The notes below the pieces were generated by a model. The model had not been told where the DNA came from, ran no database searches, and saw only the letters and a program-made list of their open reading frames with translations. The position numbers and the translations under genes were made by a program. Shown one piece after another: positions 23,194 to 33,459 of a stretch of DNA of 64,000 nucleotides. The DNA is taken from positions 60,817,533 through 60,881,532 of the forward strand of contig NC_090444.1 of NCBI RefSeq assembly GCF_031143425.1, written 5' to 3'. The stretch comes from Pleurodeles waltl. Lineage: Eukaryota; Chordata; Amphibia; Caudata; Salamandridae. How positions within the stretch are numbered: position 1 is the first letter of the stretch; each line of letters starts with the position of its first letter.

Positions 23194-23890
23194 GAGCGTG
23201 GACTTAACAAAGAGTCACCTTGGTGTGAAATCAGTCGCTTGTTTTTCTAGTGTACAAAGGAAACCTGAAGGACATCGACGTCTTTAACATATTAATAAAA
23301 ACCGTGTTTACCCTTTTCTCTGCCCTATGCACCACTTGCCCCCTCCTGCACCCCAGGCTCTGACAGCTCAGCACTTCCCCCACAGCCGGAACCAGAAGGG
23401 GCCCCTGCAGGAGGGGGTGTCAGCAGGGCGCAGTTCCTGGATCCCACTCCCTGCAAGTGCAGATGCTGCAGGACCAGGAAGGACCGCGCGGAGCGCCACT
23501 TGGGTTTCTCGAACTGTCAGTCTAGAGCGCGTTGTGTTCTGGGACTTGTAGTTTCACTTTTTACACGTGTTAGCAAACAAGTCAATTGAGTCACGTCATG
23601 CGAGAGACCCCGGATTTTTGCAGCAAACACATGGTTTTATATTGTCTCTCTCCCGCCTGAAGCTACCTCTGCTTCTGCAGACGTCAGCGGGGGAGAGACA
23701 TTCTCCCGTTTATATTCTTAGAGTCCCCCACTCTCCTCTCCTAAAGTGCTGCACTTAGTTACATCCACCATGTGCGGAGACTGTCTATTATTCCCAGTTT
23801 TGCTTGTTCGCTGGGCGACTCAGCTGGGGTTTCTCAGATTGCAACGTTTCGCCTTTTTTTCCTGCACCTGCCCCCTAACATTCTTCCAAG
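23194..23890. other. No gene seen between the mag-like element and the L2 LINE
   Basis: Mixed sequence with a ZNF143-like motif at 23538-23554. Nothing else is recognised. Confidence 0.4.
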
Positions 23891-24014
23891 TTTTTTTTAT
23901 TTATTTTATTTAATGCGTTTTTATATAGCGCGGACTTTACCCGAAGGTGTCAGAGCGCTTCACAATAGGCAAAGTAAAGATACAAGAGGAGAAGAATTAC
24001 AAGTGAGCCTGTTA

Positions 24015-24382
24015 CAAAAACAAGCGTTACATTACAAGAGGCAATCGTGATAATTGTGCACGTATCAAGAGCAAAAAATAAACGAGGTAGCAAACGATAC
24101 GTTATGAGAGGAAAAAGTGACGTGTGCAGGTTACAAGAGAAAATAAAGTACGAATAGAGGTAAAAAAAAAGTTGCAATCAATGGTAGACACTCAAAACAC
24201 TAAAACAATAGTTACGTTACATGAGGCAGTGGTGGCCGTTGTGCATGTATCAAAAGCAAACAAGATATAAGAGGTAGCAAATGATACGTTGAAAAGGAAA
24301 GGTGCCGTGTGCATGTTACAAACGAGTACAAAATACAGGTAGAGGTAAAATACTGCACTAAATGGCAGACACTCAAAACACA
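24015..24382 (-). repeat. Direct duplication of about 183 bp in the L2 3' UTR
   Basis: Paired markers: GTGCACGTATCAAGAGC near 24056 with GTGCATGTATCAAAAGC near 24241, and CAGACACTCAAAACAC-like blocks near 24185 and 24367. The copies are moderately diverged. Confidence 0.7.
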
Positions 24383-24470
24383 AAAACACCCTGGGAAGGC
24401 ACTTCTATAGGCATGGAGAACAGAATATCCTATAATGGAAGGACTTCCTTCTGAAAACAGAGGGCTTGAA

Positions 24471-25330
24471 TTAACTTTGGAAGTGTCTTTGAAGGAGGAG
24501 AGCTTTGAAGTCAGTTTTGAAGGCCTGGGAAGAGGTGGTGGTTCGAAGCTGAGGCGGAAGTGAGTTCCAGATTCTCACCGCGTTGCCTGAAAAGGATTGG
24601 GCCATCAATCTTTCCTTCTTGAAAATGGGAGGTTCAAGCAATAACTTTTCTGCATTACGTGATGGTCTGGAGCCCCCAGAGAGTTTCAGTTTATTCACCA
24701 GGTAGCGAGGGGAGGAGGAGTGCAAGGCTTTGTGGGTGATACATGCAGTTTTGTAGATAGATCTTGCCTCTATGGGAAGCCAACGGAGGGTGGATAAAAT
24801 GGGTGTGATGTGGTCGCTTCTTTTGGCCCCATATATGAAACGAGCTGCTGAATGGAGAATAGACTTCAGGGGGGAAAGGTGGGATCTGGGAAGGCCAGTA
24901 AGAAGAGAGTTGCAGTAGTCCAATCTGGAGAGAACCAGCGCTTGGACCAGGGTTTTAAGGTCGTGCTCCGGGAAGAAGCGACGAATCCCCCAAAGAAGGC
25001 GCAGTTGGTGTCGAGCAGACTTTGCAATGGAGTTAATGTGGGAGAGTAGATTAAGTTTTTTGTCGAGAATGACACCAAGGGATTTTGCGCTCTCGACAAT
25101 GATGGGCTTATTGTTCATTAGATTGATCTGATCCATCCATGTTTGCACTGGGGGATGAGAAAGGGAGGAGGAAAGGAGGAGGAATTCTGTTTTGGAGGGA
25201 TTCAGGATCAGTTGATGAGTTACCATCCAGTTTTGAATGGAGTCGAGAGTAGAGCTAAGGAAGGAGAGATCGTGATTGGAGGCCACCTTAAGGTAAATCT
25301 GAGTGTCATCCGCATATAGATGATAGTGGA
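24471..25330 (-). pseudogene. L2-type reverse transcriptase, C-terminal part
   Basis: The frame begins inside RT at the active site YADD (25305-25316), followed by DTQIYL. It continues with LNPSKTEFLL, LGVILDKKL, the LSRLDYCNSLL block, the AARFI block, LRWLPIEARSIYK and the C-terminal WNSLPPQLR and FKTDFKALLL blocks of the L2/CR1 type. It stays open to its natural stop at 24471. Palm and fingers upstream are missing, so it is inactive. Confidence 0.85.
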
Positions 25331-25334
25331 TCTA

Positions 25335-26025
25335 GGTGAAATATCTCTCAGGAAATTTTGATGGTGCCCTAACTCCAGTGCAGGCTCCGGATCCCATGCA
25401 CTTTGGAGGTGCATCACTACTTGCATGCGGGACCCCGTCTCCGGCTGCTTCCCCTGGGCCCACTCCAGTTGTCCAGTTAGTGCTACTCCATGTGCTGGCC
25501 TCAGGTGGAGGGGAGGTGCGGTGCGGTCCAACTTCTAGGATGGGAGTCCGTGACCTGCTCATCCCCCCTTGTCCTCTATGTAACATTAAGCCTGTTTTGA
25601 CTTCTTGTAATTTGGCGCCACCTAGTGGTGAACGGACTGTTAGAACGGACAATTTACTGACCGCCTGCATGAAAGACCATATTTGAGTCTATTTAAATGT
25701 TCAACAAGCACTGCAATCCCAATAGGTCTGGCTTTAAAGGAATGTTAGATAGACCTACAATCCATCTAGATTATTGATTGCTCTCCTCCCACCTGTGCTG
25801 CTGCCACAGAAAAACAACATCAATTATCTAGGTATCTAAGACACCTAATAGCATTCCAGTATCACGTGACCTCCTGAAAGTTCATGCTTAGGCAGCTAAA
25901 AAAACAAGCATTTAGCAATGCAACTGGTATCGCATTTCTCGAAGTTAGAACTTTTAGCAGTTGTAAACTCCCAACCGGACCTTTCTTGCCTCATTAAATG
26001 GAAAAAAAATTGAGCACAATCGCGC
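25335..26025. other. No gene seen
   Basis: Sequence between the L2 truncation point and the dispersed repeat; open frames have no recognisable domain. Confidence 0.4.
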
Positions 26026-26029
26026 TGTG

Positions 26030-26315
26030 AAACAAGCGAAATTGCGCTGCGAAAATAGAGAAAAAGTGGTCCACAAGCCAGATGGAAAACAGCGATCCTC
26101 AAATGTTTTCAGTCCTTGGTCACTGCGCTCGAGGAGGGCTAACCACCGGAAAAGGCATGACATATCCATGCCTTCCGCTAATGAAAGGAAGCAGATTTTA
26201 AAAGGCAAGCCCACGAACCAATGAAAGACACTGACGTGACATGGGCAGGGCTCCGAGCCCTTTTCAAAGTACTACAGCAAGTGCATGCGTCGCAGGCTCG
26301 ACCCTAAAAAGAAGC
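26030..26315 (+). repeat. Dispersed repeat, copy 1
   Basis: About 285 bases that recur in the same orientation at 41975-42265. Shared landmarks are AAATAGAGAAAAAGT, CTGCGCTCGAGGAGGGCTA, CCTTCCGCTAATGAAAG, GAAAGACACTGACGTGAC and AGGCTCGACCCTAA. The family is not known to me. Confidence 0.75.
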
Positions 26316-28250
26316 AGCAGAAGGTGGGGAGGAGCAAGAGCCCCCAATTTTTTTTAAAAAAGCATTGGCAAAGCCAACAGGTCTCGCGTTTGGGATCTAT
26401 TATGTGTTTTTGTAGTGGAGTTTTTTTCTTTTTTTTTTTTACATTCAGTCGTGCTGCTTTACAACATGTCTTAAATGTCAATGCTTGTTTTCTTTAAGTT
26501 AAAAAAAGGTTCCACAAGTGACAGCACATGTACTGCCTCAGGCGAGTCCTAAAAGCTACGATACCTGCAGTGTCAACATCTAATTGAGTTACAAAGGCAA
26601 AATTTTAGCACAAAATTCCGAAATGTTCTATAGCTGTTTTTCCAGTCCCACAGGAACCCTATCTAATTCCGCAGTCTACTGTAACCCATCACCAAACGAG
26701 AGAGGCAGGGAAGCTCGCTGACACAGCAAGGTACTTTGGCGTAATCACAGGAAGCACCATAAGAAAGCAAGTCATAGCTGAGTTGCGACATTACAAATTG
26801 TTACAGAAAGAAGCCTTGTTCCTGTCTCTGCTTGAACTCCATGATGGAAAGATGATACTTTATACGCCAGCCATCGAAAGAGGTGACTCTTTCGTAAACT
26901 GTATCTTCACACAGCACTTTGCTCTTGTGTACATGGTTACCTTTTAAACAAAAGGCGTAAACTGCACAACGTTGTGGTTAACAAAATCACAGTGAAGAGT
27001 TTACTTTGCATACAAATCTTTATTTAGCAAGAATGACAGAAGGACTTACACAAGTAACTAAATCTCCTTAAAACACAATGTTTAACCTACACACTTGGGT
27101 ATCACAGTAAGGTTTCTTTCAAACATTGCCCCTTAATTCCATTTCTTCCTGCTGTTTCGAGTGGAGACAGTGCAGTCTGTGCTTTTCACACCCAAGTACT
27201 TCCCCTAGAAGCTGACTGAAAGTGCATGCCAAAAACTCACTTTGTGGTAATAAAAGAATGACAAGCCAGTTTGCAATGTTAGTTTGATTTAGTCATGAAT
27301 AGTCTGCAACTTTGCGTCTCTAACATTACCCTACAGTGGGGCGACGCTACAATTATGAAACATACTGTGCCTATTTAGCCCATATGCCAAATCCAGATTC
27401 AATTACAGATCCAAATTCAGTACAGATCCGCGATTAAAAATAAAATTAGCATAGTGCACGAGACGAGTGTAACACATAGCAAAGTAGCTTAGTTTGAGGG
27501 TGAGAGAGGTAGGAGGGCGCGCGTGAGTGTGAGTCTGTCAGGAGGACCTAGCCTTTCACTGTGCTGTAGTTAATAGGTAATAACGAGATGTATTCTTACA
27601 GCGCACAAAACGTATAGTGGGGCACCAAGCGTCTAATTTAACAATTATGTGTACTGATTGTTATATCGCAAAAATTATACATGTGCGTCCCCAGGAAACA
27701 TGTTTGTTTAAAAAAAAAATACCCAATTGTCTCTTCGGATTACTGTAACAGCTACGAAGTCCGCCTCAACCGTCTGGAGTCTCTTTAGAGCAATACTTAT
27801 TTGTATTTACCAAAGGAGATGGATCCCAGTTTTCTTCCCTATGCCCTGACATCTGTCCACCCTTTGGATACCCTTCTTTAATTTTACATCCGTTGGAGAA
27901 GCGCTGACATGCCTTGGTGAACTTATTTTACTTGCAAGTGAACTATGAACAGATGTTAACAGCCAGAGGTGTGAAATCCAACAAATGGTGAAGATTCGCA
28001 ACTGTGATCGCACCACGGCAGCCCCTAAGGAGTTGACTTATTTTTTGAAAAACTGACCTGCTCGCGCCTAGACCACTAGAACATTTTTGTGTAGCGTCTA
28101 TCAGGAGCACAGCCTGGTAATCTCACAGTCTGGGCAGACTCTGAATGGAAAATGACAAACAGAAAACACAATGTGCTGCTCACGCGTGATGTTTGTGTAA
28201 GGATCGTTGCAAAAAGCAAAAAAAAATGCTGGCTGAAAATTTTTCGGGCT
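26316..28250. other. No gene seen
   Basis: About 1.9 kb of mixed AT-rich sequence with only short open frames. I recognise no repeat or domain. Confidence 0.4.
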
Positions 28251-28254
28251 TCCG

Positions 28255-28437
28255 CGTCTAGAATTTTCAATTCTATTAAGGACACGGAGGCAAGGATTAT
28301 GCTTCTCTTTCTATGCTTTATTTTAACAGCAGCCAATAGGAGAAGATGTTATTAACAAAAACATATCCCAGCATTCAAGGGAATAACATCACAACCATAC
28401 AGAGTACAGTGTATATAAACCTCAGAGGCAAAATAAG
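28255..28437 (+). repeat. DIRS terminal inverted repeat, left
   Basis: Complementary to about 41475-41640. It carries a CCAAT box in AGCCAATAGG (28331-28340) and a TATA box in GTATATAAAC (28411-28420), reading into the element on the plus strand. Confidence 0.8.
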
Positions 28438-29530
28438 AAGTCCAGACTCTGTAAAAGTTGAATTGTCCACGTCAAGTGGACTTGAAGGAGAGATGGATCC
28501 TGAGCCATATGAATCAGATCGTCAAGATAAAGGATCAGGTGCACCCCCGGGAGCGCAGAGACTCTGCTACTGGTCTCATCACCTTGGTAAAGCACCAAGG
28601 AGCGGAAGAAAGCCCAAAGGGAAGGACCTGCAACTCGAAACATTGGCCTAGCCAAATGAATTGAAGAAAGCGGCGATGAGGAGGAAAGACAGGGATACTC
28701 AGATACGCATCCTTTAGGTCCAGGCGTACCAACCAGTCTCCTTCCTGAAGAATATCTCTTAGGAGGTGAATTCACTCCACTTTGAAGTGTCTGTAGACTA
28801 TCCAGGCATTGAATTCTTTTAGGTTGAGAACTAGTCTTGAACCTCTGCCTTTCTTGTCTACCAGGAAAATAGGGCTTAAAAAGCTCCTGGGATGGGGAAC
28901 AGAATGACAGATCACCCCTTTCTTTAGTAGCGCTTGCACTTCCAAACTTATGATCTCTTGATAGTAACGGGAAAAATGGGGAAGAGGTGGGGGAACTGTT
29001 GAAGGGGGGATTGGTAGAACTCCAACCTGAAACCTTGAACAGTTTCTAAGACCCAGGGATCCTTGGTCAATTTTTGCCATTCTACAAAACAAGTCTGTAC
29101 CCTGCCCCCAAAAATCACCTCCGAGGGAGGGATGAGTCTCACCTGAGTTGGTAGGGTCCTGGGAAGCTCCCTGTTGTCCCTTGTAGTAGTTTTTACGGAA
29201 ACAGCCCCTGCCTCCTCGGGGCCTTGAAGGGTAGAACGTGGAGTCTGATTGTTGGTGTTCTCTGTTGTACCCACGTCCGCGGGCAAAGGACTCACGTCTG
29301 GGGCCTTGATAATAGGAACGGCCTGACGAGAGACCCTGCATACGTCCGGCCCTCTGAAAAAGAGTTTCTCTGAACACCTTATTGAGGGATAGTTGGGCTT
29401 TGTCCATCCAATTAAAAGTAGCTGCGAACTTCGATAGATCCTTAATGAAGGGGGCTCCGAAGAGGAGACCCTGAGCTACTTGACCTGACTCAGAGGTAGC
29501 AAGTTCGTTAAGATGGGGGTCAATGCGCAT
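28438..29530 (-). pseudogene. DIRS reverse transcriptase, N-terminal part, broken
   Basis: The frame 29530-28772 runs from the end of ORF1 (MRIDPHLNEL, then an Arg/Gly-rich tail) into the DIRS RT. It carries EIISLEVQALLKKGVI, FLSPIFLVDKKG and RLVLNLKEFN. A TGA at 28772-28774 interrupts the HFK block. The same frame then shows VRLDLKDAYLSIPV and LPFGLSSAP. A frameshift in the C-run near 28541 moves the active site YLDD (28518-28529) into another frame. Sequence ends at the terminal repeat, so thumb, RNase H and recombinase are missing. Confidence 0.8.
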
Positions 29531-30450
29531 TAGGATTGAACGCCTTCTTTTTGTGGAGATTGCAACGTTAGCATTTCCAAGATGGCAGATGGCTCACTGG
29601 GCCCAACCCACCAGGACGTCTGGGTCGATTGGGGAATTAGATTATTTCGCTAAGTATGCCATCTCAAGAATTTTTGACAGGGGGCCGGAAAGATCCAGGA
29701 GCTTGTCTTGGCAAGACCTCCATGCGCGATCAAGACCCTTTTTGGGATCCTTAGCCCATTTTTTCATAAAGTGACCATTGTAGGGTCAATGTCCGGTGTG
29801 TCTGAGACTTTACCCTCAATGTCTGGTCTAGGGCATTCTGCCCGCAACCTGGCTCTCACGTCCTTGTCAAAACCTGCTCTGATGTGTTCTTGAAGGTATA
29901 AAGCCACCTCCGTGGCGGGGTCCAGCTAGAAGAGCGAGGATGAACAATATCCTCTGGATTAAAGGTCAACACTCGAGGGGTCTTGGAGACTGGACTCTTT
30001 GCTTTCTCTGTCTTTTTTCTTTTACTCAGGCCTGGGCAGTCCCCGAGCTCTACCTCAGAGTCAGCATCCGATGAATAAGCGGAGGAGGAGTGGGCAGAAG
30101 ATTGGTCTGTCCCATAAGTGTCCTGCAGTTGCGAGGCGCTATAACCATGTTCGTTTTGAATGGAAGCAGACAGCTTTTCAAAAGTGAGCCCACTTTTTGG
30201 CCATTGATTTACCCATGGAATTAGAGGGTTGGCTTGCTTGCACTTCTTTGGAAGGCGTAATTGGGGGAAGCCATCCCTTCTGGCGAGCAAAGCTCTCAAA
30301 ATGGTGTGTGAGAGGCGCAAGCGCCTTCGCTAACACTTTAAAAACAGAAAGTTGAACGCTTTTGTCCAGCGTGCCCACCAGATTTTCTTCAAAAAAGGGG
30401 GGGTCGGCCCCAAAGTATTCCTCCTCCTCATAGGAGTAAGAGTGTGCCAT
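29531..30450 (-). pseudogene. DIRS ORF1 (gag-like), broken
   Basis: The first ATG is at 30450. The frame starts MAHSYSYEEEEYFG, a typical DIRS ORF1 opening with an acidic tract. It continues with GTLDKSVQ..VFKVLAKALAPLTHHFE and shifts frame near 30190. The second frame (to 29856) holds a Ser-rich and basic region. From 29855 to 29531 the conserved block with LLDLSGPLSKIL and NANVAIS-type matches is interrupted by stops. The protein would be the nucleic-acid-binding structural protein of the element. Confidence 0.7.
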
Positions 30451-30514
30451 AATCGATTTAATTACGTCCAAAACGTAAAATTCAGTGGTAGTCCAAGACT
30501 ACAATCAGGGGGAG

Positions 30515-33195
30515 TGTAAGGAAATGCCTCCTTGGCATGGTTGCCCCCTGACTTTTTGCCTTTGCTGATGCTATGTTTACAATTGAAAGTGTGCTGAGGC
30601 CTGCTAACCAGGCCCCAGCACCAGTGTTCTTTCCCTAACCTGTACTTTTGTATCCACAATTGGCAGACCCTGGCATCCAGATAAATCCCTTGTAACTGGT
30701 ACTTCTAGTACCAAGGGCCCTGATGCCAAGGAAGGTCCCTAAGGGCTGCAGCATGTCTTATGCCACCCTGGAGACCTCTCACTCAGCACAGACACACTGC
30801 TTACCAGCTTGTGTGTGCTAGTGAGGACAAAACGAGTAAGTCGACATGGCACTCCCCTCAGGGTGCCATGCCAGCCTCTCACTGCCTATGCAGTATAGGT
30901 AAGACACCCCTCTAGCAGGCCTTACAGCCCTAAGGCAGGGTGCACTATACCATAGGTGAGGGTACCAGTGCATGAGCATGGTACCCCTACAGTGTCTAAA
31001 CAAAACCTTAGACATTGTAAGTGCAGGGTAGCCATAAGAGTATATGGTCTGGGAGTCTGTCAAACACGAACTCCACAGCACCATAATGGCTACACTGAAA
31101 ACTGGGAAGTTTGGTATCAAACTTCTCAGCACAATAAATGCACACTGATGCCAGTGTACATTTTATTGTAAAATACACCCCAGAGGGCACCTTAGAGGTG
31201 CCCCCTGAAACTTAACCGACTATCTGTGTAGGCTGACTAGTTTTAGCAGCCTGCCACAAACCGAGACATGTTGCTGGCCCCATGGGGAGAGTGCCTTTGT
31301 CACTCTGAGGCCAGTAACAAAGCCTGCACTGGGTGGAGATGCTAACACCTCTCCCAGGCAGGAATTGTCACGCCTGGCGGTGAGCCTCAAAGGCTCACCT
31401 CCTTTGTGCCAACCCAGCAGGACACTCCAGCTAGTGGAGTTGCCCGCCCCCTCCGGCCAGGCCCCACTTTTGGCGGCAAGGCCGGAGAAAATAATGAGAA
31501 TAACAAGGAGGAGTCTCTGGCCAGTCAGGACAGCCCCTAAGGTGTCCTGAGCTGAGGTGACTCTAACTTTTAGAAATCCTCCATCTTGCAGATGGAGGAT
31601 TCCCCCAATAGGGTTAGGATTGTGACCCCCTCCCCTTGGGAGGAGGCACAAAGAGGGTGTACCCACCCTCAGGGCTAGTAGCCATTGGCTACTAACCCCC
31701 CAGACCTAAACACGCCCTTAAATTTAGTATTTAAGGGCTACCCTGAACCCTAGAAAATTAGATTCCTGCAACAAGAAGAAGGACTGCCCAGCTGAAAACC
31801 CCTGCAGCGGAAGACCAGAAGACGACAACTGCCTTGGCTCCAGAAACTCACCGGCCTGTCTCCTGCCTTCCAAAGATCCCGCTCCAGCGACGCCTTCCGA
31901 AGGGACCAGCGACCTCGACATCCTCTGAGGACTGCCCCTGCTTCGAAAAGACAAGAAACTCCCGAGGACAGCGGACCTGCTCCAAGAAAAGCTGCAACTT
32001 TGTTTCCAGCAGCTTTAAAGAACCCTGCAAGCTCCCCGCAAGAAGCGTGAGACTTGCAACACTGCACCCGGCGACCCCGACTCGGCTGGTGGCGATCCAA
32101 CACCTCAGGAGGGACCCCAGGACTACTCTGATACTGTGAGTACCAACACCTGTCCCCCCTGAGCCCCCACAGCGCCGCCTGCAGAGGGAATCCCGAGGCT
32201 TCCCCTGACCGCGACTCTTTGAACCTAAAGTCCCGACGCCTGGGAGAGACCCTGCACCCGCAGCCCCCAGGACCTGAAGGACCGGACTTTCACTGGAGAA
32301 GTGACCCCCAGGAGTCCCTCTCCCTTGCCCAAGTGGAGGTTTCCCCGAGGAATCCCCCCCTTGCCTGCCTGCAGCGCTGAAGAGATCCCGAGATCTCTCA
32401 TAGACTAACATTGCGAACCCGACGCTTGTTTCTACACTGCACCCGGCCGCCCCCGCGCCGCTGAGGGTGAAATTTCTGTGTGGACTTGTGTCCCCCCCGG
32501 TGCCCTACAAAACCCCCCTGGTCTGCCCTCCGAAGACGCGGGTACTTACCTGCAAGCAGACCGGAACCGGGGCACCCCCTTCTCTCCATTCTAGCCTATG
32601 TGTTTTGGGCACCACTTTGAACTCTGCACCTGACCAGCCCTGAGCTGCTGGTGTGGTGACTTTGGGGTTGCTCTGAACCCCCAACGGTGGGCTACCTTGG
32701 ACCAAGAACTGAACCCTGTAAGTGTCTTACTTACCTGGTAAACCTAACAAATACTTACCTCCCCTAGGAACTGTGAAAATTGCACTGTGTCCACTTTTAA
32801 AACAGCTATTTGTGAATAACTCGAAAAGTATACATGCAATTTTGATGATTTGAAGTTCCTAAAGTACTTACCTGCAATACCTTTCGAATGAACTATTACA
32901 TGTAGAATTTGAACCTGTGGTTCTTAAAATAAACTAAGAAAAGATATTTTTCTATATAAAAACCTATTGGCTGGATTTGTCTCTGAGTGTGTGTACCTCA
33001 TTTATTGTCTATGTGTATGTACAACAAATGCTTAACACTACTCCTTGGATAAGCCTACTGCTCGACCACACTACCACAAAATAGAGCATTAGTATTATCT
33101 CTTTTTACCACTATTTTACCTCTAAGGGGAACCCTTGGACTCTGTGCATGCTATTCCTTACTTTGAAATAGCACATACAGAGCCAACTTCCTACA
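30515..33195 (+). repeat. 5' LTR of the Gmr1-like element (2681 bp)
   Basis: Starts TGTAAGGAAATGCC and ends CTTCCTACA. A TATATAAAAA box lies at 32953-32962, near the 3' end, giving an unusually long upstream region and a short transcribed repeat region. Splice-donor-like GTGAGTA lies at 32136-32142. No protein domain is seen inside, although several short frames exist on both strands. Confidence 0.95.
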
Positions 33196-33196
33196 T

Positions 33197-33216
33197 TGGT
33201 GGATCAGCGGTGGGGT
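33197..33216 (+). promoter_or_regulatory. Possible primer-binding site, tRNA-Leu-like
   Basis: One base after the 5' LTR the sequence reads TGGTGG-AT-CAGCGGTGGG. Without the AT it matches the complement of a vertebrate tRNA-Leu(AAG) 3' end as I remember it. The two-base interruption makes this tentative. Confidence 0.4.
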
Positions 33217-33459
33217 ACAAGACTTTGCATTTGCTGGACTACTCGGCCAATACCTGATCACACGACAAATTCCAAAATTGTCATTAGAAATTGATTTTTG
33301 CAATTTGAAAAGTTTTCTAAATTCTTAAAAGACCTGCTAGGGCCTTGTGTTAGATCCTGTTTAGCATTTCTTTTAGAGTTTAAAAGTTTGTAAAAGTTTG
33401 AATTAGATTCTAGAACCAGTTGTAGATTCTTAAAAAGTATTCCAACTTTTAGAAGCAAA

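Larger units (their letters stand above)
23895..25333 (-). mobile_element. 5'-truncated L2-type LINE
   Basis: Minus-strand element. The 3' end reads GCGCTATATAAAAACGC followed by an A/T-rich tail at about 23893-23925, which is characteristic of L2 ends. The RT half-frame lies upstream, and the 5' truncation falls just before the YADD block near 25333. The 3' UTR (about 23925-24470) contains a direct duplication of about 183 bp. Confidence 0.8.

Noticed and set aside
30818..32705. Short frames inside the long LTR as coding sequence
   Set aside because: They are identical in both LTRs only because the LTRs are identical. In the older solo LTRs the frames are not kept.
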